DNA of 52,783 nt from Pantoea rwandensis (GTDB lineage Bacteria > Pseudomonadota > Gammaproteobacteria > Enterobacterales > Enterobacteriaceae): contig NZ_MLFR01000035.1 in assembly GCF_002095475.1 (NCBI RefSeq), forward strand, positions 1 to 52,783. The letters are read 5' to 3'. A model generated the notes under the pieces. It was not told where the DNA came from. It made no database searches and worked only from the letters and a program-made list of their open reading frames with translations. Both the position numbers and the translations under genes were made by a program. Numbering within the stretch: position 1 is the first letter of the stretch; every line of letters begins with the position of its first letter. This document shows, one piece after another, positions 34,517 through 43,406 of the stretch.

Positions 34517-34729
34517 AATGAGCAACTCCAGAATTAAGAAATTGTGTATTCAATTCTTTGGCAGTTCGGAGAGTATTTATAATTATTTAAGTGGTCCGAC
34601 TTCATGGCGCAAATATACCATTTTATTTAATTACATAACCCAGATTGTTAGTTATATAAGTTTTACGATAAAAATTAATATTTGATGCTCATTGCTGGAA
34701 TTGGCGCTCCGCTAAGTTTTGACCAAGAC
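34517..34729. other. 5' region of the fumarate reductase gene
   Basis: About 210 bases between the fumarate reductase start and an FNR-like site. AT-rich with several possible minus-strand -10 hexamers; no single promoter stands out. Confidence 0.4.
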
Positions 34730-34743
34730 TTGACAAAAATCAA
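34730..34743. promoter_or_regulatory. FNR-like site in the divergent intergenic region
   Basis: TTGACAAAAATCAA matches the FNR consensus TTGAT-N4-ATCAA with one mismatch. It lies about 210 bp before the fumarate reductase start, further than a typical activating site, so its target is unclear. Confidence 0.4.
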
Positions 34744-34917
34744 CTTTTTCCTTACCTTTAAAACAAATGTAGTACTATCATAAAGATAAAAGCCATCCAC
34801 CTTCCTCATTTTGCTTGATTTTTTGCGTTTCGTTAAAGTGCAGCGCTTAATCCACAGCAGACATAAAGATAAATAAAAAGCAAAGATTAAAAACTAAAAA
34901 AGAGTGCATATTTTTTA

Positions 34918-34931
34918 TTGATCTAGATCAA
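34918..34931. promoter_or_regulatory. Perfect FNR box upstream of the dicarboxylate transporter
   Basis: TTGATCTAGATCAA matches TTGAT-N4-ATCAA at every position. Centred at 34924.5 it would place a class II start near 34966, with a CATCAT/TCATAG -10-like hexamer around 34953-34960. This predicts anaerobic activation of the transporter gene, in line with the DcuSR fumarate module. Confidence 0.8.
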
Positions 34932-35123
34932 AATAGATATTTTAATTAATCGCATCATAGCTGCATTCAATTGATAATTCGCGTATCGAATTTGCAAAGT
35001 AAAGATTCATTTAAGAGCAAAGTTTAAATTGTTACGGCTCATCTGCTGCACGCATGTTGAAAGTAAAAAAACAGTGTGTCCGTGACGATCAATCGCATTC
35101 TTTCTAACTTGCAGACCAAAACT

Positions 35124-36635
35124 ATGAACACACAAACAACCCAGAGTGCCTCCCCCGTAGTGCCTCCTGCGGCGCCGGGGAAAAAGAATCGCCTGCTTAT
35201 GTTGTGCCTGCCAATCATTGTGGCGGTGCTGTTGCTGCTGGTCCCTACCCCTGCCGGGCTGGAACCTTATGCATGGCACTTCTTTGCCATCTTTGTTGGC
35301 GTGATTGTGGGACTGATCTTTGAACCGCTGCCAGGTGCCGTTATCGGCCTGACCGGCGTGGTGGTCATTTCACTGTTCAGCCAATGGGTACTGTTTAGCC
35401 CGGCGGAGCTGGCAGATCCCAAGTTCAAAACCGCGGCGCAGTCGTTTAAATGGGCAGTGAGCGGCTTCGGCAACTCCACCGTCTGGCTAATCTTCGGTGC
35501 CTTTATGTTTGCCGCCGGCTACGATAAAACCCAGTTCGGTCGCCGCCTAGCGCTGATTCTGGTGAAATATCTCGGCCGCCGCAGCCTGACGCTCGGTTAC
35601 GCCATCACCTTCGCTGATCTGTTGCTGGCACCGTTTACGCCGTCCAACACCGCGCGCAGCGGCGGGACCATCTACCCGATCATCGCTAACCTGCCGCCGC
35701 TGTACGGCTCAAAACCCAACGACCCAAGCGCGCGTAAGATTGGTTCTTACCTGATGTGGGTCGCGATTACCGCCGCGTGTATCACCAGCTCGATGTTCCT
35801 CTCGGCGTTAGCGCCTAATCTGCTGGCGATTGCGCTGGTAAAAAGCATCGTCGGGTTTGAAATCTCGTGGGGCATGTGGTTCCTCGCCTTCCTGCCGCTG
35901 GGCGTGCTGTTGATTCTCATCATGCCGCTGCTGGCCTACTGGCTCTATCCGCCGGAAGTGAAAGTCAATGATGAAGTGCCACGTTGGGCGACCGCTGAAC
36001 TGGCGAAGCTGGGCAAGCTGACCCGCAATGAAATTCTGTTGCTGATATTCGTGGTCTCAGCACTGATGATGTGGATCTTCGCTGCATCATGGATTGAACC
36101 GGCGATGGCTGCTCTGCTTGTCATCGTATTAATGCTGTGGACCGGCGTGCTGAACTGGAATGACATCACCAGTAATAAAGCGGCGTGGAACACCTTTGCA
36201 TGGTTCGCCACTCTGGTGGCGCTGGCCGATGGTCTGGCGCGTGTGGGCTTTATCGCCTGGTTAGGTAAAGAAGGGGCGATGCTGTTGCAGGGCTATGATC
36301 CCCAGGTCTCTGCAGTGGTGCTGCTCATCGCCTTCTACCTACTGCACTATCTGTTTGCCAGTACTACAGCGCACACGACTGCACTGTTGCCCGCCATGCT
36401 GACCATCGCCGCCTCCATTCCTGGCATCAACATGCCGGTATTCTGCTTAATGATGTGTGTGTCCTTGGGTGTGATGGGTATTATCACCCCGTACGGCACT
36501 GGCCCAAGCCCGATTTACTACGGTAGCGGCTACCTGCCAACCAAAGATTACTGGCGCCTCGGCACCATCTTTGGTGGTCTGTTCCTGGTTGCTCTGATGG
36601 TTATTGCCTACCCATGGATGGTGATGATCTTCTGA
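35124..36635 (+). CDS. DASS-family anion/dicarboxylate transporter (TtdT/CitT/YbhI-like)
   Basis: A 503-residue inner-membrane protein with about 12 helices. DASS signatures include the SNT motif region DLLLAPFTPSNTARSGGTIYPII and, near the C-terminus, GIITPYGTGPSPIYYGSGY. The start at ATG 35124 is preferred (an in-frame GTG at 35076 adds 16 residues); neither has a strong ribosome site. Homologues exchange succinate for citrate, tartrate or other C4 acids. Position between a fumarate reductase and fumarase, behind a perfect FNR box, suggests malate/fumarate:succinate exchange in anaerobic fumarate respiration. Exact substrate is not determined from sequence. Confidence 0.9.
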   Translation: MNTQTTQSASPVVPPAAPGKKNRLLMLCLPIIVAVLLLLVPTPAGLEPYAWHFFAIFVGVIVGLIFEPLPGAVIGLTGVVVISLFSQWVLFSPAELADPKFKTAAQSFKWAVSGFGNSTVWLIFGAFMFAAGYDKTQFGRRLALILVKYLGRRSLTLGYAITFADLLLAPFTPSNTARSGGTIYPIIANLPPLYGSKPNDPSARKIGSYLMWVAITAACITSSMFLSALAPNLLAIALVKSIVGFEISWGMWFLAFLPLGVLLILIMPLLAYWLYPPEVKVNDEVPRWATAELAKLGKLTRNEILLLIFVVSALMMWIFAASWIEPAMAALLVIVLMLWTGVLNWNDITSNKAAWNTFAWFATLVALADGLARVGFIAWLGKEGAMLLQGYDPQVSAVVLLIAFYLLHYLFASTTAHTTALLPAMLTIAASIPGINMPVFCLMMCVSLGVMGIITPYGTGPSPIYYGSGYLPTKDYWRLGTIFGGLFLVALMVIAYPWMVMIF

Positions 36636-36692
36636 TGATGTTGCTCCGATGTTAAAAACGGAGCCGCGCAGTACCGTGAAAGTGTTATGATG

Positions 36693-36725
36693 CTCGCCAG
36701 TCAGCCCCTGCGGAGGGCTGGCGAG
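36693..36725 (+). promoter_or_regulatory. Stem-loop between transporter and fumarase genes
   Basis: CTCGCCAG-TCAG-CCC pairs with GGGCTGGCGAG around the loop CTGCGGA, a GC-rich stem with a small bulge and no U tract. It may be an mRNA processing or attenuation element between cotranscribed genes. Confidence 0.45.
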
Positions 36726-36799
36726 AGAAAATCAAAAAACAGATCGCATAATTTGTCGCCAGCCACTCTGACGGGCGACACGAAGCTAAGTGAGCCAAC

Positions 36800-38443
36800 A
36801 TGTCGAACAAACCCTTCTATTATCAGAATCCCTTTCCTCTCGCCAAAGATGATACCGAATACTATCTGCTGAGCCGCGATTACGTGTCGGTAGCAAATTT
36901 CGATGGTGAAGAGGTCCTGAAAGTTGATCCTAAAGCGCTGACGCTGCTGGCTAAGCAGGCGTTCCATGACGCCTCCTTTATGCTGCGCGCCTCGCATCAG
37001 GCACAGGTTGCCGCGATTCTGGCGGATGACGAAGCCAGTAAAAACGACAAGTACGTTGCCCTACAGTTCTTGCGTAACTCGGAAATTGCCGCCAAAGGCG
37101 TACTGCCCACCTGCCAGGATACCGGCACCGCCATTATCATGGGCAAGAAAGGTCAACGCGTCTGGACCGGTGGCGGCGATGAAGCTGCGCTGTCGCAAGG
37201 TGTCTATAACACCTTTATCGAAGACAACCTGCGTTACTCGCAGAACGCGGCGCTGGATATGTATAAAGAGGTCAACACCGGCACTAACCTGCCCGCGCAG
37301 ATTGATCTCTATAGCGTGGATGGTGACGAATATAAATTCCTGTGCATTGCCAAAGGTGGCGGTTCAGCCAACAAAACCTATCTGTATCAGGAAACCAAAG
37401 CGCTGATTACCCCGGCCAAGCTGAAGAACTACCTGGTCGATAAAATGATGTCGCTGGGTACTGCCGCGTGCCCGCCATACCATATCGCCTTCGTCATTGG
37501 CGGCACTTCAGCAGAAAGCACGCTGAAAACCGTTAAGCTGGCATCCACCCACTATTACGATTCATTGCCGACCGAAGGTAACGAACACGGCCAGGCATTC
37601 CGTGATGTGGCGTTGGAACAAGAACTGCTGAAAGCCTCACAGGAATTGGGCTTGGGTGCGCAGTTTGGTGGTAAGTACTTCGCGCATGATATCCGTGTGG
37701 TGCGTCTGCCACGCCACGGTGCATCCTGCCCGGTGGGTATGGGCGTATCTTGCTCTGCGGACCGTAACATCAAAGCCAAGATCAACCGTGAAGGTATCTG
37801 GATTGAGAAGATGGAAGACAATCCAGGACGCTACATTCCGGAGGAACTGCGTCAGCAGGGCGAAGGTGAAGTGGTTAATGTCGATCTGAACCAACCGATG
37901 AGCGAAATACTGGCCCTGCTGTCGGCGTATCCGGTTTCTACTCGTCTTTCACTGAATGGCACCATCATCGTGGCGCGTGACATTGCTCACGCCAAGCTGA
38001 AAGAGCGCATCGACAACGGTGAAGGTCTGCCGCAGTACATCAAGGATCACCCGGTGTATTACGCGGGTCCGGCCAAAACTCCAGAGGGTTACGCGTCCGG
38101 TTCACTCGGTCCTACCACCGCTGGCCGTATGGACTCCTACGTGGATCTGTTGCAGGAACACGGCGGCAGCATGGTGATGCTGGCGAAAGGTAACCGTAGT
38201 AAGCAAGTCACTGATGCATGCCACAAACACGGCGGCTTCTATCTGGGTAGTATCGGTGGCCCAGCAGCCGTCCTTGCGCAACAGAGCATCAAGAGCCTCG
38301 AGTGCGTGGAGTATGCAGAACTGGGAATGGAAGCGATCTGGAAAATTGAAGTGGAGAACTTCCCGGCATTCATCTTGGTGGATGACAAGGGTAATGACTT
38401 CTTCCAGCAGATTCACAATCAGTGTTCAGCCTGCGTAAAGTAA
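36800..38443 (+). CDS. fumB: Class I [4Fe-4S] fumarate hydratase (FumA/FumB type)
   Basis: 547 residues, the length and sequence of enterobacterial FumA/FumB. The cluster ligands Cys105 (LPTCQDTG), Cys224 (AACPPYH) and Cys318 (GVSCSADRN) sit at the E. coli positions. It interconverts malate and fumarate. FumA and FumB are hard to tell apart by sequence; the setting beside an FNR-boxed dicarboxylate transporter and a fumarate reductase favours the anaerobic FumB role, feeding fumarate to the reductase. About 160 bp separate it from the transporter gene, probably the same transcript. A terminator follows. Confidence 0.9.
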   Translation: MSNKPFYYQNPFPLAKDDTEYYLLSRDYVSVANFDGEEVLKVDPKALTLLAKQAFHDASFMLRASHQAQVAAILADDEASKNDKYVALQFLRNSEIAAKGVLPTCQDTGTAIIMGKKGQRVWTGGGDEAALSQGVYNTFIEDNLRYSQNAALDMYKEVNTGTNLPAQIDLYSVDGDEYKFLCIAKGGGSANKTYLYQETKALITPAKLKNYLVDKMMSLGTAACPPYHIAFVIGGTSAESTLKTVKLASTHYYDSLPTEGNEHGQAFRDVALEQELLKASQELGLGAQFGGKYFAHDIRVVRLPRHGASCPVGMGVSCSADRNIKAKINREGIWIEKMEDNPGRYIPEELRQQGEGEVVNVDLNQPMSEILALLSAYPVSTRLSLNGTIIVARDIAHAKLKERIDNGEGLPQYIKDHPVYYAGPAKTPEGYASGSLGPTTAGRMDSYVDLLQEHGGSMVMLAKGNRSKQVTDACHKHGGFYLGSIGGPAAVLAQQSIKSLECVEYAELGMEAIWKIEVENFPAFILVDDKGNDFFQQIHNQCSACVK

Positions 38444-38465
38444 GCCTTTAAGCCGTGTTAAAAAC

Positions 38466-38499
38466 AAAAAATCCGCGGCTAAGGGCTGCGGATTTTTTT
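38466..38499. terminator. Rho-independent terminator after fumarase
   Basis: AAAAATCCGC pairs with GCGGATTTTT around GGCTAAGGGCT, flanked by A and T runs, so it can end transcription from both sides (fumarase and the convergent 54-aa gene). Confidence 0.9.
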
Positions 38500-38522
38500 A
38501 TGGGTTGGGACCTGCGCGGTAG

Positions 38523-38687
38523 TTACATTCCACCGAGTTGCACGTCTAACAGCATATCGGCATCATCATCATTCTGACCAATCACGTAGATCGCCTGACG
38601 ACCCGGCAAATTCACGGTAATGATATGTTGGTCATCTGCATCCAGCACGTCGTCATGCTGTTCCTGAAAGTTGTACAGTGTGTTCAT
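38523..38687 (-). CDS. Small acidic protein (54 aa)
   Basis: The ATG at 38687 has a near-perfect ribosome site (AAGGAG, 5-6 nt spacing) and the frame ends at TAA 38523-38525, just beside the fumarase terminator. The product is strongly acidic: EQHDDVLDADDQ, then a central HIITVNLPGRQAIYVIG strand-turn-strand and QNDDDADMLLDVQLGGM. It has the look of a compact beta domain. No family is recognised. The strong ribosome site makes it very likely to be translated. Confidence 0.8.
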   Translation of the reverse strand: MNTLYNFQEQHDDVLDADDQHIITVNLPGRQAIYVIGQNDDDADMLLDVQLGGM

Positions 38688-39091
38688 GTTTTCTCCTTAA
38701 AAGTCCGTGTCCACAGTGCTTAATATCGACAAATTGTGGCGAAAATGTAGCGGAATATTCTGCTTTCGTGATGTTGGCACTGTGGCACGGCTAAATGACA
38801 GTCAGATTAAAGAAGTAACGCACATTTCTTACGGTGATGATGAATGCGCAGTACAATTCAGGGCCAATCTTGTTCGCCAGTCATCTGATCACGTCAACGT
38901 GGTAGCTGCGTATCCAGTTTAAGCGCCGGATAATCAGGCTAGATTCGCCGCACGACGGTCACCGCCATGTGAGTAAAACAGGATTATCCGGTGTGAAGCG
39001 CCGATCGCGCTGGACGAACCCACTCTGGGCTCCAGCAGCCCAGAGTGGCATATGACAAAAATGGCAGCGGTGTGACCCGCTGCCAGCGGGC
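38688..39091. other. Intergenic between the 54-aa gene and the aldehyde dehydrogenase
   Basis: It should contain the promoter of the 54-aa gene (right side). A 71-codon plus-strand frame (38707-38922) lacks a ribosome site and has poor composition. No terminator is obvious before the aldehyde dehydrogenase stop. Confidence 0.4.
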
Positions 39092-40612
39092 TTAGAAGAA
39101 ACCGAGAGGTTGGGTGCTGTAACTCACCAGCAGGTTTTTGGTTTGCTGATAGTGATCGAGCATCATTTTGTGGGTCTCGCGGCCGATACCCGATTTTTTG
39201 TAGCCGCCAAACGCCGCATGCGCTGGATAGAGGTGATAACAGTTGGTCCACACGCGCCCGGCTTTGATCGCACGGCCCATGCGGTAAGCACGATTGATAT
39301 CACGCGTCCAGACGCCTGCGCCCAAGCCGTAGATCGAATCATTGGCGATGGCGAGGGCTTCTGCCTCATCTTTGAAGGTCAGCACACCGACTACCGGCCC
39401 GAAGATCTCCTCCTGGAAGACGCGCATGCTGTTATCGCCTTTCAACAGCGTGGGTTGGATGTAGTAGCCGCTATCGAACGCTTCACCGATTTTCTCCACT
39501 CCGCCGCCGTGCAGCACCTGTGCACCCTCTTGCTGCGCAATCTCCAGGTAAGAGAGGATTTTATCGAACTGCTGCTGGGACGCTTGGGCACCAATCATGG
39601 TTTCGGTGTCCAGCGGATCGCCACGTTTAATGGTTTTGATACGTTTCATCACCGCCGCCATAAACGGCTCAAAGATCGATTCCTGCACCAGCGCGCGCGA
39701 CGGACAGGTACAGACTTCACCTTGGTTAAGGAAGCCAAGCACCACGCCCTCTGCCGCTTTTTCAATGAAGCTCTCTTCCGCGTCCATGATGTCTTCGAAG
39801 AAGATGTTCGGGGATTTACCGCCCAGCTCGACGGTAGATGGGATCAGGCTTTTCGCCGCCAGTTCGAGAATGTGACCGCCGGTTGCTGTAGAACCGGTAA
39901 AGGCGATTTTGGCGATACCCGGATGTGAGGCCAGTGCCTCACCCGCTTCTTTGCCGTAACCGTGTACCACGTTAATCACGCCTGGTGGCACTAGATCTTT
40001 GATCACTTCCATAAACAGCGTAATCGACAGCGGCGTTTGCTCTGCCGGTTTTAGCACCACGCAGTTACCGGCACCCAATGCTGGCGCCAGCTTCCACGCC
40101 GCCATTAATAGTGGGAAGTTCCACGGGATAATTTGCCCAACCACACCCAGCGGTTCGTGGAAGTGGTAAGCGGCGGTGAATTCATCGATTTCTGCGGCGG
40201 TACCTTCCTGCGCACGCACGCAACCGGCGAAATAGCGGAAGTGATCCACCGCCAGCGGCAGGTCTGCTGCCAGCGTTTCACGGACCGGCTTGCCGTTATC
40301 CCAAGTTTCATTGACCGCAATATATTCCAGTTTCTCTTCCAGACGATCGGCGATTTTCAGCAGCACCAGCGAGCGTGCCTGCGGTGAGGTTTTGCCCCAA
40401 GCATCAGCGGCGGCCTGTGCTGCCGCCACGGCGTTATCGATATCCGCTTTATCGGAACGCGGAAACTCACCGATGGTGGAACCATTGATCGGTGTGGTGT
40501 TGACGAAGTAATTACCATTCACCGGCGCAACAAATTCGCCGTTGATAAAGTTGCCATAACGCGATTGCAGAGTGATGAGAGAACCTTGTTCTCCCGGAGC
40601 AGCGTAACGCAT
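39092..40612 (-). CDS. Aldehyde dehydrogenase of the ExaC/AcoD/AldB type
   Basis: 506 residues, the standard length of this NAD(P)-dependent acetaldehyde dehydrogenase group. Visible motifs: YGNFINGEFVAP, EPLGVVGQIIPWNFPLLMAAWKLAPAL, VELGGKSPNIFFEDI with the catalytic Glu, and NQGEVCTCPSR where the first of two adjacent Cys-x-Cys is the nucleophile, the group hallmark. C-terminal PAHAAFGGYKKSGIGRE. It oxidises acetaldehyde or related aldehydes to acids in the cytosol. AAGGAG precedes the ATG. In E. coli the corresponding aldB is stationary-phase controlled; control here is not visible. Confidence 0.92.
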   Translation of the reverse strand: MRYAAPGEQGSLITLQSRYGNFINGEFVAPVNGNYFVNTTPINGSTIGEFPRSDKADIDNAVAAAQAAADAWGKTSPQARSLVLLKIADRLEEKLEYIAVNETWDNGKPVRETLAADLPLAVDHFRYFAGCVRAQEGTAAEIDEFTAAYHFHEPLGVVGQIIPWNFPLLMAAWKLAPALGAGNCVVLKPAEQTPLSITLFMEVIKDLVPPGVINVVHGYGKEAGEALASHPGIAKIAFTGSTATGGHILELAAKSLIPSTVELGGKSPNIFFEDIMDAEESFIEKAAEGVVLGFLNQGEVCTCPSRALVQESIFEPFMAAVMKRIKTIKRGDPLDTETMIGAQASQQQFDKILSYLEIAQQEGAQVLHGGGVEKIGEAFDSGYYIQPTLLKGDNSMRVFQEEIFGPVVGVLTFKDEAEALAIANDSIYGLGAGVWTRDINRAYRMGRAIKAGRVWTNCYHLYPAHAAFGGYKKSGIGRETHKMMLDHYQQTKNLLVSYSTQPLGFF

Positions 40613-40819
40613 GGTGTTTCTCCTTGCGGGACAGGGTGGCGAATAACAACTATGAAACCTGTTATTAACATTGATCGATCAATGTCAGCCTGTCAGATCG
40701 CAGAGCGGGAAACTGTGACCGCATCGAAGGAAAATTCCGGGATTGTTGTTTTGAGATTTAGCACAGGTGTTAAACCAAGGTTGCCATTTAAGGAGAAGCA
40801 TTCGTCACAACATTTTTTC
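40613..40819. other. 5' region of the aldehyde dehydrogenase
   Basis: About 200 bases with an imperfect TTGATCGATCAA-like element (about 40670-40682, on the plus strand ATTGATCGATCAATG), a near-palindrome that could be a regulator site. No other feature. Confidence 0.4.
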
Positions 40820-40887
40820 GGTCGCCATAAATGGCAACCCTACGACCATCGTGCAGGGTTTTCGTAGGATGCGCATTTATGCGCATC
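40820..40887. repeat. Pair of REP-like palindromes
   Basis: GGTCGCCAT-AA-ATGGCAACC (40820-40839) is followed by CTACG, and CGTAG precedes GATGCGCAT-TT-ATGCGCATC (40868-40887). They form a head-to-head pair with the same flanks as the other palindromes in the window. Confidence 0.85.
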
Positions 40888-41013
40888 TGAAATACGCGTA
40901 AACCTCCCGCTTCGTTGCGGATAATTCCGAGTTTTGACTGATTCGCAGCGAAAAGCGAAACAAGCGCAATGATTTTGGTCAATATGAAACAGGATACTCA
41001 TCAGGAGAAAGAG

Positions 41014-41577
41014 ATGTTGGCTTCAGCCCTGACGTTGATGCGCGCCAAAGCGAACTTTGTTCAGCAATTTATTCGAAACCCGCGCAAGATGGGCAGCATC
41101 ACGCCCTCCTCTGCTGCGCTGTGCCGCACCATGTGCGATGCCGCCAACTGGGATCACAGCCTGCGTATTGCCGAACTCGGTGCCGGGGACGGTGTACTAA
41201 CTCGCCACATTCTGGACAGAATGTCTCCGCAAGCGCAGCTGGATGTGTTTGAAATTAGCCCGGAACTGGTTGAGAACCTGCGCGGCTGGACCGACCCGCG
41301 CATGCAAGTGCGTGCCTGCTCCGCCGAGTATTTGTCCGGCGAATATGATGTGATCTTTTCCGGGTTACCCCTGTTATCACTGCCGCCAGAAACGCGTGAA
41401 GCGATCCTTAGCGCGGTACACGATGTGCTGGGCCCGCGTGGCGTATTTGTGCAGTTTCAATACACCTCGCTTACCCAGCCGACGCTGTCACGCTACTTCA
41501 CCTGGCAGCGCCAGCGGGTGCTTAAAAACATGCCACCCGCTTGGGTTTATCGCTGCACACGGCATTACGCACCCTGA
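41014..41577 (+). CDS. SAM-dependent methyltransferase, phospholipid N-methyltransferase-like
   Basis: The start at ATG 41014 is chosen for AGGAGAA 6 nt upstream; in-frame ATGs at 40969 and 40984 lack one. The 187-residue protein shows motif I AELGAGDGVLTRHIL, FEISPELVENL as acidic end of strand 2, and YDVIFSGLPLLSLP, with the N-terminal FVQQFIRNPRKMGSITPSS typical of PmtA/KsgA-like enzymes. Members methylate phosphatidylethanolamine or rRNA; the GSITPSS leader points to the phospholipid N-methyltransferase group. It converges on the next gene with a 13-bp 3' overlap. Confidence 0.8.
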   Translation: MLASALTLMRAKANFVQQFIRNPRKMGSITPSSAALCRTMCDAANWDHSLRIAELGAGDGVLTRHILDRMSPQAQLDVFEISPELVENLRGWTDPRMQVRACSAEYLSGEYDVIFSGLPLLSLPPETREAILSAVHDVLGPRGVFVQFQYTSLTQPTLSRYFTWQRQRVLKNMPPAWVYRCTRHYAP

Positions 41578-42284
41578 GCTTGCACGCGCGGCTGCGGCCG
41601 CGTTTGTAACCAGAAACGGCGCAGCAACTCGCGCGACCAATCCTCCCCGGTCACCTCTGCACCATCATCTCGGAGGCCATCCGGTAAGCAGGCCGTCATA
41701 ATGTCACGAGTGAATTCAGGGTGAAACTGCACGGAGAGCGCCTGCGGGGAGTAACGCAAAATCTGGCAGCCATCAAGATCGGAATGCGCCAGCACCTCAG
41801 CGTGCGGCGGCGGCGTGATCACCGACTGGCGATGTGAAAGCCACGCTTGAAACGACTGAGGCAGCGGAGCTAACCAAGGATCGCGGCTGGTATTGTGCGT
41901 CAGCGTTTTCAAACCACGCTCCCAACCATGCGGGTTATCGCCCACTTTACCGCCCAGCGCATACGCCATCAGCTGGTGGCCGTAACAGACCCCCAACAAC
42001 GGCAGCTCAGCTTCTAGCGCGCCGCGAATCCACGCTGCAGTGCGCTCGCTCCAGTCGGCATGATCGGTGACCATCGCCCAGGAACCGCTGAGAATCGCGC
42101 CGCTGACGCGATCGAACGTCGGCAGTTCTTCGCCGAGGTGTGGACGGACAATGACATAGTCATCAGGCTGCAATTGCAGCGCATCGATAAACCAGACGGG
42201 TTGTTCACCAATTTGCGCCACAACCTGCGGTGGCGGCACTTCGAGTTGAATCAAGGCAAGAGGTAAAGCGCGGGCATGTGTCAT
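41565..42284 (-). CDS. Class I glutamine amidotransferase-like protein
   Basis: A 239-residue GATase1 domain protein. The nucleophile is in LLGVCYGHQLMAYALGG, and the catalytic His-Glu is in SVQFHPEF. The start at 42284 (MTHARALPLALIQ) has AAGGA 11 nt upstream; an in-frame ATG at 42326 is also possible. Stand-alone proteins of this group are annotated as GMP synthase-like; several hydrolyse gamma-glutamyl compounds. The acceptor partner is not apparent. Confidence 0.88.
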   Translation of the reverse strand: MTHARALPLALIQLEVPPPQVVAQIGEQPVWFIDALQLQPDDYVIVRPHLGEELPTFDRVSGAILSGSWAMVTDHADWSERTAAWIRGALEAELPLLGVCYGHQLMAYALGGKVGDNPHGWERGLKTLTHNTSRDPWLAPLPQSFQAWLSHRQSVITPPPHAEVLAHSDLDGCQILRYSPQALSVQFHPEFTRDIMTACLPDGLRDDGAEVTGEDWSRELLRRFWLQTRPQPRVQAQGA

Positions 42285-42474
42285 TCCGAATTCATTCCTT
42301 AACGGAGTCAGCTTTCGGACATCCACTTTGACAGGAAATCAGTGACCTGTCTTATTTTTTTCCTGCATATGCTCATGCGATATCGAAAAATATTTTTGCA
42401 CAATGTCACAGAAGTGAATGGCTTCGTGCCATGATTAACCGGTGATTCTCCCCTTTCATGTAAAGGATAACATT

Positions 42475-43359
42475 GTGGCAGTGCGGCATTTGTTTATGGT
42501 TCTGATGGTGGTCTCCATCTGGGCTTTCAATAACGTGGCGGTAAAATGGGGACTCCTGGAGCTTCCGCCGCTGTTTCTCACCTGGATGCGCTTTGTGGTG
42601 GTGGCTATTGTGTTGGTGCCTTTCTGTCGCATCACGCGCGAGCAACTGCCATGGCTGCTTACCCTTGCCTTCACCTTTGGTTTCATGCACTTCTCTCTGC
42701 TGTTTGTCGGCATGCGCTATACCGATGCCGGAACGGGCGCGATTGTCGTGCAACTGGGTACGCCCATTGCCATGCTGTTGGCGATGGTGGTGCTGAAAGA
42801 GAAGCTGCGTCTGGTACAGCTGTTTGGTATCGCGATCTCGCTCAGTGGCGTGGCAGTGCTGTCAGGCAGCCCGACGATTCCCGCATGGTGGGTGCTGTGT
42901 ATTCTGCTATGCAGTGCCTTTGGCTGGGCCATCAGCAATATGATCGTCAAGAAATCACCGCCGATTAAACCGCTCACGCTCACCGGCTGGATCTCTTTTC
43001 TCGCCGTGCCGATTGTCGGTGCTGCCTCCTGGCTCACTGAGTCGCAGCAGTTTTATGCGCTGAGCCATGCTGGCTGGCGCGGCTGGTTTGGCATTCTTTA
43101 TAGCGCGCTAGCCTCGTCCATTGTGGCCTATACCCTATGGTACGCACTGCTAAAAAAGTACAACGTCAATCTGATCATGCCCTATTCGCTACTCACGCCA
43201 GTTTTAGCGGTCTTAATGGGCGTACTGGTGCTGGGCGATAGTATGAACAGCTTCAAAATTCTGGGTGCTTCATTAGTGGTGTTAGGCACGGCGATTGCGG
43301 TTATCAACCTGCGTAATTTGCGAATGCACGCGCGTTTCCCGCGGTTGCGTCGCCGTTAA
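42475..43359 (+). CDS. EamA-family (DMT) transporter
   Basis: Ten hydrophobic helices in two EamA repeats. First repeat includes VVSIWAFNNVAVKWGLLELPPLFLTWMRF; second begins near WWVLCILLCSAFGWAISNMIVKK and includes SSIVAYTLWYALLKKYNVNLIMPYSLLTPVLAVLMGVLVLGD. The GTG at 42475 is chosen for AAAGGAT 6 nt upstream; a GTG at 42442 is also in frame. The family exports amino acids or other metabolites across the inner membrane; the closest named E. coli relatives are of the YedA/EamA type. The substrate is unknown. Confidence 0.9.
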   Translation: MAVRHLFMVLMVVSIWAFNNVAVKWGLLELPPLFLTWMRFVVVAIVLVPFCRITREQLPWLLTLAFTFGFMHFSLLFVGMRYTDAGTGAIVVQLGTPIAMLLAMVVLKEKLRLVQLFGIAISLSGVAVLSGSPTIPAWWVLCILLCSAFGWAISNMIVKKSPPIKPLTLTGWISFLAVPIVGAASWLTESQQFYALSHAGWRGWFGILYSALASSIVAYTLWYALLKKYNVNLIMPYSLLTPVLAVLMGVLVLGDSMNSFKILGASLVVLGTAIAVINLRNLRMHARFPRLRRR

Positions 43360-43406
43360 ATCGACTCTGCTATATTTGAGTCTCGCGTGTTTTCCGGAGA
43401 CTCACT

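Noticed and set aside
38707..38922. 71-codon plus-strand frame before the aldehyde dehydrogenase
   Set aside because: No ribosome site, overlaps the promoter region of the 54-aa gene, poor composition.
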